Shown in pieces: positions 45,091-53,994 of a stretch of DNA of 64,000 nucleotides. Position 1 is the stretch's first letter. Every line of letters begins with the position of its first letter. The stretch comes from Azotobacter bryophylli (GTDB lineage: Bacteria; Pseudomonadota; Gammaproteobacteria; Pseudomonadales; Pseudomonadaceae): NCBI RefSeq assembly GCF_042643485.1, contig NZ_JBHRSJ010000001.1, positions 124,001-188,000 on the forward strand, given 5' to 3'. The position numbers and the translations under genes are program-made. The notes beneath the pieces are model-generated. The model did no database searches. It was not told the DNA's origin and was given only the letters and a program-made list of their open reading frames with translations.

Positions 45091-45864
45091 TTGCTGCAGA
45101 ACATTCGCGTGGTGCTGGTCAATACCAGTCATCCCGGCAACATCGGGGGGGCTGCACGGGCCATGAAAAACATGGGCCTTTCACGCCTGGTGCTGGTCGA
45201 TCCCCTGGACTTTCCCAGTGGTGAAGCGGTCGCCCGTGCCTCCGGCGCCACCGATATCCTGGACAGCGCGCAGGTGGTGAAGACTTTGGAGGAGGCGCTG
45301 GTCGGCTGCAGCCTTGTCCTTGGCACCAGTGCCCGGGACCGGCGCATCCCCTGGCCACTGCTGGATCCCCGTGAGTGTGCGACGACCTGCCTGGAGCAGG
45401 CGGGGCAGGGTGGCGAGGTAGCGCTGGTGTTCGGTCGTGAGTACGCTGGGCTGACCAATGAGGAGCTCCAGCGTTGCCAGTTCCATGTGCACATTCCTTC
45501 CAATCCGGACTTCTCCTCGCTCAATCTGGCCACCGCGGTCCAGGTGCTCGCCTACGAGGTGCGCATGGCCTGGTTGGCGGCTCAGGGACTGCCGACCAAG
45601 CAGGAGAAGCTCGAGACAACTGCCATGCTCAATGCGCAGCCGGCCACCATGGATGAGATGGAGTTGTTCTACGGGCACCTGGAAAGCACTCTGGTGGAGA
45701 TCGGCTTCCTCGATCCGCAGAAGCCGCGGCACCTGATGTCGCGGCTGCGTCGCCTGTATGGACGCTGCGGCATCAGCAAGCTGGAAATGAACATCCTGCG
45801 GGGCATTCTGACCGAAACCCAGAAGACTGCACGCGGCGAGTCGCACAAGCGGGGAGAACACTGA
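45091..45864 (+). CDS. trmJ: tRNA (cytidine/uridine-2'-O-)-methyltransferase TrmJ
   Basis: A 257-residue SPOUT-class enzyme that methylates the ribose of position 32 in tRNA. It shows IRVVLVNTSHPGNIGGAARA at the start, LVFGREYAGLTNEEL for the knot region and HIPSNPDFSSLNLATAVQVL for the SAM-binding knot. The likely start is TTG at 45091, with GAGAGCGGG upstream, since conservation begins at once after it and no ATG is nearby. Its stop overlaps the cysE start (TGATG). Confidence 0.93.
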   Translation: MLQNIRVVLVNTSHPGNIGGAARAMKNMGLSRLVLVDPLDFPSGEAVARASGATDILDSAQVVKTLEEALVGCSLVLGTSARDRRIPWPLLDPRECATTCLEQAGQGGEVALVFGREYAGLTNEELQRCQFHVHIPSNPDFSSLNLATAVQVLAYEVRMAWLAAQGLPTKQEKLETTAMLNAQPATMDEMELFYGHLESTLVEIGFLDPQKPRHLMSRLRRLYGRCGISKLEMNILRGILTETQKTARGESHKRGEH

Positions 45865-46640
45865 TGTTCGAGCGCATGCGGGAAGACATCCAGAGCATAT
45901 TCCATCGCGATCCGGCGGCACGTAATACCCTCGAGGTGCTGATCTGCTATCCGGGACTGCATGCCGTCTGGCTGCACCGGGTCGCCCACTGGCTGTGGTG
46001 CGCCGACTGGAAGCTGCTGGCGCGCCTGGTATCGCACGTCAGTCGCTGGTTGACCGGCATAGAGATCCATCCGGGGGCGAGGATCGGTCGGCGCTTTTTC
46101 ATCGACCACGGCATGGGGGTCGTCATCGGCGAGACTGCCGAGATCGGCGACGACGTCACCCTCTACCACGGCGTGACCTTGGGCGGCACCAGTTGGAATA
46201 AGGGCAAGCGCCATCCGACCTTGGAAGATGGCGTGATCGTCGGTGCCGGCGCCAAGATCCTCGGTCCGTTCACCGTCGGTGCCGGGGCCAAGATCGGCTC
46301 CAATGCGGTGGTCACCCGGGAGGTTCCGGCTGGCGCCACCGCGGTCGGCATTCCGGGGCGGGTCATCGTCAAGCCCGATGCCGAGCAGCAGGCCAAGCGC
46401 CAGGCGATCGCCGAGAAGTTCGGTTTCGATGCCTATGGCCTTGGCCAGGAGATGCCGGATCCGGTGGCGCACGCCATCGGCCAGTTGCTCGATCACCTGC
46501 AGGCTGTGGACAATCGCCTCGAAGGCATGTGCGAAGCGCTCAAGGCGCTCGGCAGCGATTACTGCGCGAAGGAGCTGCCGGCTCTGCGCGAAGAGGATTT
46601 CGCCGGCGTGAAGGACGAAAGCGGCAAGCCGATGGTGTAA
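45864..46640 (+). CDS. cysE: Serine O-acetyltransferase CysE
   Basis: A 258-residue left-handed beta-helix acetyltransferase that makes O-acetylserine, the direct precursor of cysteine. Hexapeptide repeats include IHPGARIGRRFFIDHGMGVV and IGDDVTLYHGVTLGG. The catalytic His and Asp are in FIDHGMG and nearby. The C-terminal extension beyond residue 180 is longer than in the E. coli enzyme, as in Azotobacter CysE2 and Pseudomonas copies. Its place directly upstream of iscR links cysteine supply to IscS, which uses cysteine as sulphur donor. It overlaps trmJ by one base. Confidence 0.95.
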   Translation: MFERMREDIQSIFHRDPAARNTLEVLICYPGLHAVWLHRVAHWLWCADWKLLARLVSHVSRWLTGIEIHPGARIGRRFFIDHGMGVVIGETAEIGDDVTLYHGVTLGGTSWNKGKRHPTLEDGVIVGAGAKILGPFTVGAGAKIGSNAVVTREVPAGATAVGIPGRVIVKPDAEQQAKRQAIAEKFGFDAYGLGQEMPDPVAHAIGQLLDHLQAVDNRLEGMCEALKALGSDYCAKELPALREEDFAGVKDESGKPMV

Positions 46641-46713
46641 TGCGTGAGCTTTTGTCGGTTTGCTAACATGGCAGGCGCTGGCTCAGGGAAATCTGAGTAA
46701 ATCGATGGGTCTT

Positions 46714-46738
46714 ATAGTTGACCTAAATACTCGGAAAT
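46714..46738 (+). promoter_or_regulatory. IscR-type operator/promoter of the isc operon
   Basis: ATAGTTGACC at 46714-46723 followed by TAAATACTCGG matches the type 1 IscR site upstream of iscR in E. coli and Azotobacter, with a TTGACC that can also serve as -35. Its centre lies about 58 bases before the iscR start, fitting repression of the operon by [2Fe-2S]-IscR. Confidence 0.8.
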
Positions 46739-46783
46739 GGCATGCTTGACGCAAATCCGCTCAGCGACCACCTGGTACCTGCC

Positions 46784-47281
46784 ATGCGACTGACAACCAA
46801 GGGGCGTTACGCCGTCACTGCCATGCTCGACTTGGCACTGCATGCCCAGCATGGGCCTGTCTCCCTGGCCGACATCTCCGAACGCCAGGGCATTTCTCTG
46901 TCCTACTTGGAACAGCTGTTCGCCAAGCTGCGGCGCAATAGTCTGGTGATCAGCGTCCGCGGTCCCGGGGGTGGATATCAGCTGTCCCGCGACATGCAGG
47001 GCATCCAGGTCGCCCAGGTGATCGACGCGGTCAACGAATCGGTCGATGCGACCCGCTGCCAAGGCGAAGGCGACTGCCATCAGGGCGACGTCTGCCTGAC
47101 CCATCATCTCTGGTGCGACCTCAGTCGCCAGATTCACGATTTTCTCAGTGGCATCAGCCTGGCCGATCTCGTCGCCCGGCATGAGGTCCAGGAGCTTTCG
47201 CAGCGCCAGGACAGCCACCATCGCGGTGGCCAATGCCGGACGCCACATGCGGAAAAGATTGAAGCGTCCGTCATCGAATGA
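46784..47281 (+). CDS. iscR: Iron-sulphur cluster regulator IscR
   Basis: A 165-residue Rrf2-family regulator. The winged helix is at residues 1-65 (MRLTTKGRYAVTAMLDLAL, GISLSYLEQLFAKLRR). Cluster ligands Cys92, Cys98, Cys104 and His107 are all present at the same positions as in E. coli. The holo form represses the isc operon, so cluster supply is under feedback control. The ATG at 46784 matches the conserved start; 14 upstream codons do not. iscS follows 29 bases later. Confidence 0.96.
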   Translation: MRLTTKGRYAVTAMLDLALHAQHGPVSLADISERQGISLSYLEQLFAKLRRNSLVISVRGPGGGYQLSRDMQGIQVAQVIDAVNESVDATRCQGEGDCHQGDVCLTHHLWCDLSRQIHDFLSGISLADLVARHEVQELSQRQDSHHRGGQCRTPHAEKIEASVIE

Positions 47282-47310
47282 GCAGGGCGCTTGCCTGATA
47301 GGAGAGTCCC

Positions 47311-48525
47311 ATGAAGTTGCCGATTTACCTTGATTACTCCGCTACCACGCCGGCCGATCCGCGAGTGGCGCAGAAGATGTGCGAATGCCTGACCATGGAC
47401 GGCAACTTCGGGAACCCGGCCTCGCGCTCCCATGTGTTCGGCTGGCGGGCCGAGGAGGCGGTGGAGAACGCCCGGCGTCAGGTGGCGGATCTGGTCAATG
47501 CCGATCCCCGGGAAATCGTCTGGACTTCCGGCGCCACCGAGTCGGACAACCTGGCGATCAAGGGCGTCGCACACTTCTATGCGAGCAAAGGCAAGCACAT
47601 CGTCACTTCCAAAATCGAGCACAAGGCGGTTCTGGATACCACCCGCCAGCTCGAGCGCGAAGGTTTCGAGGTCACCTATCTGGAGCCCGGCGAAGACGGT
47701 TTGATCACCCCGGCGATGGTCGAAGCCGCGCTGCGCGACGACACCATCCTGGTGTCGGTGATGCACGTGAACAACGAGATCGGCACCGTCAACGACATCG
47801 CCGCCATCGGCGAGCTGACCCGTGTCCGTGGCGTGCTGTTCCACGTGGACGCGGCCCAGTCGACCGGCAAGGTGGATATCGACCTGGAAAAGATGAAGGT
47901 CGACCTGATGTCCTTCTCCGCGCACAAGACCTACGGGCCCAAGGGCATCGGCGCGCTCTACGTCCGGCGTAAGCCGCGGGTGCGTCTGGAAGCCCAGATG
48001 CACGGCGGCGGTCACGAGCGCGGCATGCGCTCGGGCACCCTGGCGACCCATCAGATCGTCGGCATGGGCGAAGCCTTCCGCATCGCCAAGGAAGAGATGG
48101 CGGCGGAGAACAAGCGCATCGCCGGCCTGAGCAGGCGTTTCTACGAGCAGGTCTGCGGTCTCGAGGAGGTCTACCTGAACGGTAGCCCCACGGCTCGGGT
48201 GCCGCACAACCTGAATCTGAGCTTCAACTACGTCGAGGGCGAGTCGCTGATCATGGCCCTCAAGGACTTGGCGGTTTCCTCCGGTTCGGCCTGTACCTCG
48301 GCCTCGCTGGAGCCTTCCTACGTGCTGCGTGCCCTGGGACGTAACGACGAGCTGGCGCACAGCTCGATCCGTTTCACCTTCGGCCGCTTCACCACCGAGG
48401 AAGAGGTCGATTACGCCGCGAGCAAAGTCTGCGAGGCGGTCAACAAACTGCGCGAGCTTTCGCCCCTGTGGGATATGTACAAAGAGGGCGTCGACCTTTC
48501 CAAGGTCGAATGGCAGGCCCACTGA
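47311..48525 (+). CDS. iscS: Cysteine desulfurase IscS
   Basis: A 404-residue PLP enzyme that takes sulphur from cysteine and passes it as persulphide to IscU and tRNA-thiolation partners. The PLP lysine is Lys206 in SFSAHKTYGPKG, the cofactor histidine is in SKIEHKAVLD (His104), and the mobile-loop catalytic Cys328 is in SSGSACTSASLEPS. It starts MKLPIYLDYSATTP. It lies between iscR and iscU with 29- and 40-base gaps. Confidence 0.98.
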   Translation: MKLPIYLDYSATTPADPRVAQKMCECLTMDGNFGNPASRSHVFGWRAEEAVENARRQVADLVNADPREIVWTSGATESDNLAIKGVAHFYASKGKHIVTSKIEHKAVLDTTRQLEREGFEVTYLEPGEDGLITPAMVEAALRDDTILVSVMHVNNEIGTVNDIAAIGELTRVRGVLFHVDAAQSTGKVDIDLEKMKVDLMSFSAHKTYGPKGIGALYVRRKPRVRLEAQMHGGGHERGMRSGTLATHQIVGMGEAFRIAKEEMAAENKRIAGLSRRFYEQVCGLEEVYLNGSPTARVPHNLNLSFNYVEGESLIMALKDLAVSSGSACTSASLEPSYVLRALGRNDELAHSSIRFTFGRFTTEEEVDYAASKVCEAVNKLRELSPLWDMYKEGVDLSKVEWQAH

Positions 48526-48565
48526 CAGGCTCCCGCAGCATCCGAGATCAACGAGGTATCGCACC

Positions 48566-48952
48566 ATGGCATACAGTGACAAGGTCATCGACCATTACGA
48601 AAACCCGCGCAATGTCGGCAAGCTCGACGCCGAGGACCCTGACGTCGGCACTGGCATGGTCGGTGCGCCGGCCTGCGGCGACGTGATGCGCCTGCAGATC
48701 AAGGTCAACGAGCAGGGCATCATCGAGGACGCCAAGTTCAAGACCTACGGTTGCGGTTCGGCTATCGCTTCCAGCTCCCTGGCCACCGAGTGGATGAAGG
48801 GCAAGACTCTCGACGAGGCGGAAACCATCAAGAACACCCAGCTCGCCGAAGAGCTGGCCTTGCCGCCGGTGAAGATCCACTGCTCGGTGCTCGCCGAAGA
48901 CGCCATCAAGGCTGCCGTTCGCGACTACAAGCAAAAGAAGGGTCTGCTCTGA
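48566..48952 (+). CDS. iscU: Fe-S scaffold protein IscU
   Basis: The 128-residue scaffold on which [2Fe-2S] and [4Fe-4S] clusters are built. Ligands Cys37, Asp39, Cys63, His105 and Cys106 are present, and LPPVK at 99-103 is the HscA-recognition motif. The ATG at 48566 gives the family start MAYSDKVIDHYENPRNVG. Length is standard. Confidence 0.97.
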   Translation: MAYSDKVIDHYENPRNVGKLDAEDPDVGTGMVGAPACGDVMRLQIKVNEQGIIEDAKFKTYGCGSAIASSSLATEWMKGKTLDEAETIKNTQLAEELALPPVKIHCSVLAEDAIKAAVRDYKQKKGLL

Positions 48953-48978
48953 CCCGCTCTGCCGACTAAGGAGTTCCC

Positions 48979-49302
48979 ATGGCCATCACGATGACCGAAG
49001 CCGCTGCCAAGCATGTGTGCCGCTCCCTCGAAGGGCGTGGCAAGGGCCTGGGTATTCGCCTGGGCGTGCGCACCACCGGCTGCTCGGGTCTGGCTTATGT
49101 CCTGGAGTTCGTCGACGAGGCGGCTGCCGAGGATCAGGTATTCGAGAATCACGGCGTGAAGGTCATCGTCGACCCCAAGAGCCTGGTCTATCTGGATGGC
49201 ACCGAACTGGACTTCGTCCGCGAGGGACTCAACGAGGGCTTCAAGTTCAACAACCCGAACGTGCGTGGCGAATGCGGCTGCGGCGAGAGCTTCAACGTCT
49301 GA
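48979..49302 (+). CDS. iscA: A-type Fe-S carrier IscA
   Basis: A 107-residue A-type carrier that passes [4Fe-4S] clusters to target enzymes. The three invariant cysteines are Cys35 (TTGCSGLAY), Cys99 and Cys101 (GECGCGESF). It follows iscU by 26 bases with GGAG before the ATG, and precedes hscB by 9. Confidence 0.97.
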   Translation: MAITMTEAAAKHVCRSLEGRGKGLGIRLGVRTTGCSGLAYVLEFVDEAAAEDQVFENHGVKVIVDPKSLVYLDGTELDFVREGLNEGFKFNNPNVRGECGCGESFNV

Positions 49303-49311
49303 GGTCGCATC

Positions 49312-49833
49312 GTGGCTAAGCCGTGCTATTTCGCCCTTTTCGACCTGCAGCCGGGTTTTCGTCTGGATCTGAACGAACTGTCGGCACGCTATCGGGAACT
49401 GGCGCGGCAGACCCATCCGGATCGCTTCGCCGATGCGTCGGAGCACGATCGGCGGGTGGCCCTGGAAAGAGCTGCCCAGCTCAACGACGCCTACCAGACC
49501 TTGAGGAGCGCCTCGCAGCGCGCGCGCTATCTGCTGACCCTGCGGGGGCACGAGTTGCCGCTCGAGACGACGGTGCAGGACCCGGCCTTCCTCATGCAGC
49601 AGATGGAGTTGCGCGAAGAATTGCAGGATCTGCAGGAGAGCGCCGATCTGAGCGGGGTGGGCGCTTTCAAGAAGCGACTGAAACAGGCTCAGGACCGGCT
49701 GAACGACGGCTTCGCCGATTGCTGGGAAGATCCGGCACGGCGTGGAGAGGCCGAGCGCCTGGTACGGCGCATGCAGTTTCTCGACAAACTCTCCTCCGAG
49801 GTCCGTCAGCTCGAAGAGCGCCTCGACGATTAA
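49312..49833 (+). CDS. hscB: Fe-S co-chaperone HscB (J-domain)
   Basis: A 173-residue type III J-protein that brings IscU to HscA and stimulates its ATPase. The J-domain spans about residues 2-75 with the HPD motif in RQTHPDRFAD; a C-terminal three-helix domain binds IscU. It starts at GTG (49312), 9 bases after iscA, with GAGG just upstream. Length is normal. Confidence 0.95.
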   Translation: MAKPCYFALFDLQPGFRLDLNELSARYRELARQTHPDRFADASEHDRRVALERAAQLNDAYQTLRSASQRARYLLTLRGHELPLETTVQDPAFLMQQMELREELQDLQESADLSGVGAFKKRLKQAQDRLNDGFADCWEDPARRGEAERLVRRMQFLDKLSSEVRQLEERLDD

Positions 49834-49875
49834 CCTTTCGCACCATCCTGATGGTGTGTCCGATACCAGATAGTT

Positions 49876-51738
49876 ATGGCCTTACTGCAGATCGCTGAAC
49901 CTGGACAAAGCCCGAAGCCTCACCAGCGCCGCCTGGCGGTGGGAATCGACCTGGGCACCACCAATTCGCTGGTCGCTGCGGTTCGTAGCGGTCTTGCCGA
50001 ACCCTTGGCGGATGCCGACGGAGAGGTGATCCTGCCCTCGGCCGTGCGCTACTGCCCGGATCGCATCGAGGTCGGTCGGCAGGCCAAGGGCGCCGCGGCC
50101 AGCGACCCGTTGAATACCATCCTGTCGGTGAAGCGCCTCATGGGGCGCGGGATCGCCGACATCAAGCTGCTGGGCGAGCAATTGCCCTACCGCTTCGTCG
50201 AAGGCGAATCGCACATGCCCTTCATCGACACCGTTCAGGGGCCGAAAAGCCCGGTGGAGGTGTCGGCGGACATTCTCAGGGTGTTGCGACGTCGCGCCGA
50301 GGAGGCTCTGGGGGGCGAGTTGGTCGGGGCGGTGATCACGGTGCCGGCCTACTTCGACGATGCCCAGCGCCAGGCCACCAAGGATGCCGCGCGGCTGGCC
50401 GGCCTGAGCGTGCTGCGTCTGCTCAACGAGCCGACTGCCGCGGCCGTCGCCTACGGTCTCGATCAGAGCGCCGAAGGTGTGGTGGCTGTCTACGACCTGG
50501 GCGGCGGGACCTTCGATATTTCCATCCTGCGTCTGACTCGGGGCGTCTTCGAGGTGCTCGCGACCGGTGGCGACAGCGCCTTGGGCGGTGACGACTTCGA
50601 CCATGCCATTGCTAGTTGGATGGTCGAGCAGGCCGGCCTGTCCACCGATCTCGGTCCGGGCGAGCAGCGCCATCTGCTGCAACTCGCCTGTGCGGCGAAG
50701 GAGTCGCTCACCGACAGCGATACGGTGTCCTTGAGTTACGGTGACTGGCAGGGCTCGCTCACCCGCGACGCCTTCGAGTCCCTGGTCGAGCCGCTGATCG
50801 CCAGGACCCTCAAGGCCTGTCGTCGTGCGGTGCGCGATGCCGAACTCGATGTCGAGGACGTCGAGGCCGTGGTGATGGTCGGCGGCTCCACCCGCGTGCC
50901 GCGGGTGCGTCAGGCGGTCGGCGAGCTGTTCGGGCGTGTGCCGATGACCGACATCGACCCGGATCAGGTGGTCGCCATCGGTGCGGCGATCCAGGCCGAT
51001 ACCCTGGCCGGCAACAAGCGGGCCGGGGACGAGCTGCTGTTGCTGGACGTCAACCCGCTGTCACTCGGTCTGGAGACTATGGGCGGGCTGATGGAGAAGG
51101 TGATTCCGCGCAATACCACCATTCCCGTCGCTCGCGCTCAGGACTTCACCACCTACAAGGATGGTCAGACGGCCATGATGGTTCATGTGCTCCAGGGCGA
51201 GCGTGAGCTGGTCAAGGACTGTCGATCCCTGGCTCGTTTCGAGCTGCGCGGCATTCCGCCCATGGTTGCCGGGGCAGCCAAGATCCGCGTTACCTTCCAG
51301 GTCGACGCCGACGGCCTGCTCAACGTGTCCGCCCGCGAGCTGGGCTCCGGCGTCGAAGCGAGCATCCAGGTCAAGCCGTCCTACGGACTGACCGATGGCG
51401 AGATCGCGCGGATGCTGCAGGACTCCTTCGCCCATGCCGGCGACGACAAGGAGGCGCGCGTGCTGCGCGAGCAGCAGGTCGACGCGCGGCGCCTGCTGGA
51501 GGCCGTGCAGAGCGCTCTGGATGCCGATGGCGAGCGTCTGCTGAGCGCCGAAGAGCGTACGGCCATCGAGGCGCAGATGCAGCAGTTGCGCGAGGTGATG
51601 GAGGGGCAGGACGGTGCCGCCATCGAGCAGCAGATCCAGCGTCTGAGTCAAATTACCGATGCCTTCGCCGCGCGGCGCATGAACGCCACGGTCAAGGCTG
51701 CGTTGTCCGGTCGTCGACTGGACGAAATCGAGGAGTGA
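49876..51738 (+). CDS. hscA: Fe-S chaperone HscA (Hsp70 family)
   Basis: A 620-residue specialised Hsp70 that uses ATP to release clusters from IscU. The nucleotide-binding domain shows VGIDLGTTNSLVA, VYDLGGGTFDISIL and VVMVGGSTRVPRVRQ; the substrate domain carries DVNPLSLGLETMGG and the helical lid follows to the C-terminus. It is shorter than DnaK, as expected, and has no acidic C-terminal tail. It lies between hscB and fdx. Confidence 0.97.
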   Translation: MALLQIAEPGQSPKPHQRRLAVGIDLGTTNSLVAAVRSGLAEPLADADGEVILPSAVRYCPDRIEVGRQAKGAAASDPLNTILSVKRLMGRGIADIKLLGEQLPYRFVEGESHMPFIDTVQGPKSPVEVSADILRVLRRRAEEALGGELVGAVITVPAYFDDAQRQATKDAARLAGLSVLRLLNEPTAAAVAYGLDQSAEGVVAVYDLGGGTFDISILRLTRGVFEVLATGGDSALGGDDFDHAIASWMVEQAGLSTDLGPGEQRHLLQLACAAKESLTDSDTVSLSYGDWQGSLTRDAFESLVEPLIARTLKACRRAVRDAELDVEDVEAVVMVGGSTRVPRVRQAVGELFGRVPMTDIDPDQVVAIGAAIQADTLAGNKRAGDELLLLDVNPLSLGLETMGGLMEKVIPRNTTIPVARAQDFTTYKDGQTAMMVHVLQGERELVKDCRSLARFELRGIPPMVAGAAKIRVTFQVDADGLLNVSARELGSGVEASIQVKPSYGLTDGEIARMLQDSFAHAGDDKEARVLREQQVDARRLLEAVQSALDADGERLLSAEERTAIEAQMQQLREVMEGQDGAAIEQQIQRLSQITDAFAARRMNATVKAALSGRRLDEIEE

Positions 51739-51741
51739 GTG

Positions 51742-52080
51742 ATGCCGCAGATCGTTTTTCTGCCCAATGAGGAACATTGCCCCGAAGGTAAGGTGGTCGA
51801 GGCGAAGAGCGGCGAGACCATTCTCGAGGCCGCCCTGCGCAACGACATCGACATCGAGCATGCCTGCGAGATGTCCTGTGCCTGCACCACCTGCCACGTG
51901 ATCGTGCGCGAGGGTTTCGATTCGCTGGAGCCGTCCGACGAGCTGGAAGACGACATGCTGGACAAGGCCTGGGGGCTGGAACCGGAGTCGCGTCTGTCCT
52001 GTCAGGCCCGGGTCGCCGACGAGGATCTCGTGGTCGAGATTCCCCGTTACACCATCAATCAGGTTTCGGAAAAACATTGA
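51742..52080 (+). CDS. fdx: [2Fe-2S] ferredoxin of the isc operon
   Basis: A 112-residue adrenodoxin-type ferredoxin that supplies electrons to cluster assembly. Ligands Cys42, Cys48, Cys51 and Cys87 are in place, plus the extra Cys46 seen in E. coli Fdx (ACEMSCACTTC). The ATG at 51742 lies 3 bases after the hscA stop, with GGAG inside the end of hscA; a GTG one codon earlier is an alternative. Confidence 0.97.
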   Translation: MPQIVFLPNEEHCPEGKVVEAKSGETILEAALRNDIDIEHACEMSCACTTCHVIVREGFDSLEPSDELEDDMLDKAWGLEPESRLSCQARVADEDLVVEIPRYTINQVSEKH

Positions 52081-52091
52081 GGGATGCGGTC

Positions 52092-52292
52092 GTGACTCTG
52101 AAATGGACCGATGTACAGGAAATCGCCATCCAGTTGGCCGATACCCACGCACAGATCGATCCCCGCTATATTAATTTCGTCGATTTGCATCGTTGGGTGC
52201 TGGCGCTGCCGGAGTTCGCCGACGATCCTCTGCGCGGTGGCGAGAAGGTCCTCGAAGCCATCCAGGCGGCCTGGATCGAGGAAGCCGATTGA
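52092..52292 (+). CDS. iscX: Fe-S assembly protein IscX
   Basis: A 66-residue acidic protein that binds IscS and iron and tunes the desulfurase. The family pattern is clear: LKWTDVQEIAIQLAD, DPRYINFVDLHRWVLALPEF and the ending EAIQAAWIEEAD. The GTG at 52092 fits the family start; a TTG five codons upstream overlaps the fdx stop and is less likely. It ends the isc operon. Confidence 0.92.
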   Translation: MTLKWTDVQEIAIQLADTHAQIDPRYINFVDLHRWVLALPEFADDPLRGGEKVLEAIQAAWIEEAD

Positions 52293-52322
52293 AGGCTTAG
52301 TCGCCCTTATGCTTTTGTCTGG

Positions 52323-52350
52323 AACCCGCGTATAATCCGCGGGTTTTATT
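52323..52350 (+). terminator. isc operon terminator with TATAAT in its loop
   Basis: AACCCGCG (52323-52330) and CGCGGGTT (52338-52345) form an 8-bp stem, and TTATTTT follows. The 7-base loop is TATAATC, so an exact sigma70 -10 box lies between isc and ndk and may start the ndk transcript. No good -35 was seen at 16-18 bases. Confidence 0.7.
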
Positions 52351-52384
52351 TTCTGCGTCAAAAACCGATCTTTTGGAGCTATCC

Positions 52385-52816
52385 ATGGCCATTCAACGTA
52401 CCTTCTCCATCATCAAGCCCGACGCCGTTGCCAAGAACGTCATCGGCGAAATCACCACCCGTTTCGAGAAGGCCGGCCTGCGTGTCGTCGCTTCCAAGAT
52501 GGTCCAGCTGTCCGAGCGTGAGGCTGCCGGCTTCTACGCCGAGCACAAGGAGCGCGGCTTCTTCAAGGATCTGGTGGCCTTCATGACCTCCGGTCCGGTC
52601 ATCGTCCAGGTGCTGGAAGGCGAGAACGCCGTGCTGAAGAACCGCGAGCTGATGGGCGCCACCAACCCGAAGGAAGCCGCTGCCGGCACCATCCGCGCCG
52701 ACTTTGCCGTCTCCATCGACGAGAACGCCGTGCACGGTTCCGACTCCGAAGCTTCCGCTGCGCGCGAGATCGCCTACTTCTTCTCCGCCACCGAGCTGTG
52801 CGACCGCATCCGCTGA
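52385..52816 (+). CDS. ndk: Nucleoside diphosphate kinase
   Basis: A 143-residue enzyme that balances NTP and dNTP pools by passing phosphate through His117 (NAVHGSDS). The start MAIQRTFSIIKPDAV and the VQVLEGENAV and RELMGATNPKEA segments are standard. GGAG lies 8 bases before the ATG at 52385. It sits between iscX and rlmN as in other pseudomonads. Confidence 0.98.
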   Translation: MAIQRTFSIIKPDAVAKNVIGEITTRFEKAGLRVVASKMVQLSEREAAGFYAEHKERGFFKDLVAFMTSGPVIVQVLEGENAVLKNRELMGATNPKEAAAGTIRADFAVSIDENAVHGSDSEASAAREIAYFFSATELCDRIR

Positions 52817-52840
52817 TCGCGGTTGGTCGAGGGTGAATCC

Positions 52841-53992
52841 ATGAGCGATGCAACCGGCAAAGTGAATCTGCTGGGGCTGACCCAGCCGCAACTGGAGCGT
52901 TTCTTCGAGTCCATCGGGGAGAAGCGTTTTCGCGCCGGACAGGTGATGAAATGGATTCACCACTTCGGCGTCGATGACTTCGACGCCATGAGCAATATCG
53001 GCAAGGCCCTGCGCGAAAAGCTCAAGGCCTCTGCCGAGATTCGCGGTCCCGAGATCGTCAGCCAGGACATCTCCAGCGACGGTACCCGCAAGTGGGTGGT
53101 TCGCGTGGCGTCCGGTAGCTGCGTCGAGACCGTCTATATTCCGCAGAACGGCCGCGGCACGCTTTGCGTGTCCTCGCAGGCCGGCTGCTCCCTGGATTGC
53201 AGCTTCTGCTCCACCGGCAAGCAGGGCTTCAACAGCGATTTGACCAGCGCCGAGATCATCGGCCAGGTGTGGATCGCCAACAAATCCTTCGGCACTGTCC
53301 CGGCCAAGATCGACCGCGCCATCACCAACGTGGTGATGATGGGCATGGGCGAGCCGCTGCTGAACTTCGACAACGTGGTCGCCGCCATGAACATCATGAT
53401 GGACGACCTCGGCTACGGCATCTCCAAGCGCAAGGTCACCCTGTCCACCTCCGGCGTGGCGCCGATGATCGACAAGCTGGGCGAGGTGATCGACGTGTCC
53501 CTGGCGCTGTCTCTGCACGCACCCAACGACGCGTTGCGCAACGAGCTGGTGCCGATCAACAGGAAGTATCCGCTGGCCGTGGTTCTGGACGCCTGCAAGC
53601 GCTACATCTCGCGTCTCGGCGAGAAGCGTGTGCTCACCATTGAGTACACCCTGCTCAAGGACGTCAACGACCAGCCCGAGCATGCCGCGCAAATCGTCGA
53701 ATTGCTGCAGGACGTGCCGTGCAAGATCAATCTGATTCCGTTCAACCCGTTTCCGCATTCCGGTTACGAGCGGCCGAGCAACAACGCCATCCGTCGTTTT
53801 CAGGACCTGTTGCATCAGGCCGGGCACAATGTCACGGTGCGGACCACCCGCGGCGATGATATCGATGCCGCTTGCGGTCAGCTGGTCGGCCAGGTGATGG
53901 ATCGCACCCGGCGCAGCGAGCGCTATATCGCCGTGCGCGAACTCAGCGAAACGCCGACGGTCATGCAGCGCCGTCAAACTAATCTGAACTGA
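52841..53992 (+). CDS. rlmN: Dual-specificity rRNA/tRNA adenine-C2 methyltransferase RlmN
   Basis: A 383-residue radical-SAM enzyme that methylates A2503 of 23S rRNA and A37 of some tRNAs. The [4Fe-4S] cysteines are Cys116, Cys120 and Cys123 (CSLDCSFC), and the C-terminal catalytic Cys345 is in DIDAACGQL. The N-terminal RNA-binding domain covers about residues 1-95. It needs a cluster made by the adjacent isc system. It starts at 52841, 24 bases after ndk. Confidence 0.97.
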   Translation: MSDATGKVNLLGLTQPQLERFFESIGEKRFRAGQVMKWIHHFGVDDFDAMSNIGKALREKLKASAEIRGPEIVSQDISSDGTRKWVVRVASGSCVETVYIPQNGRGTLCVSSQAGCSLDCSFCSTGKQGFNSDLTSAEIIGQVWIANKSFGTVPAKIDRAITNVVMMGMGEPLLNFDNVVAAMNIMMDDLGYGISKRKVTLSTSGVAPMIDKLGEVIDVSLALSLHAPNDALRNELVPINRKYPLAVVLDACKRYISRLGEKRVLTIEYTLLKDVNDQPEHAAQIVELLQDVPCKINLIPFNPFPHSGYERPSNNAIRRFQDLLHQAGHNVTVRTTRGDDIDAACGQLVGQVMDRTRRSERYIAVRELSETPTVMQRRQTNLN

Positions 53993-53994
53993 GG

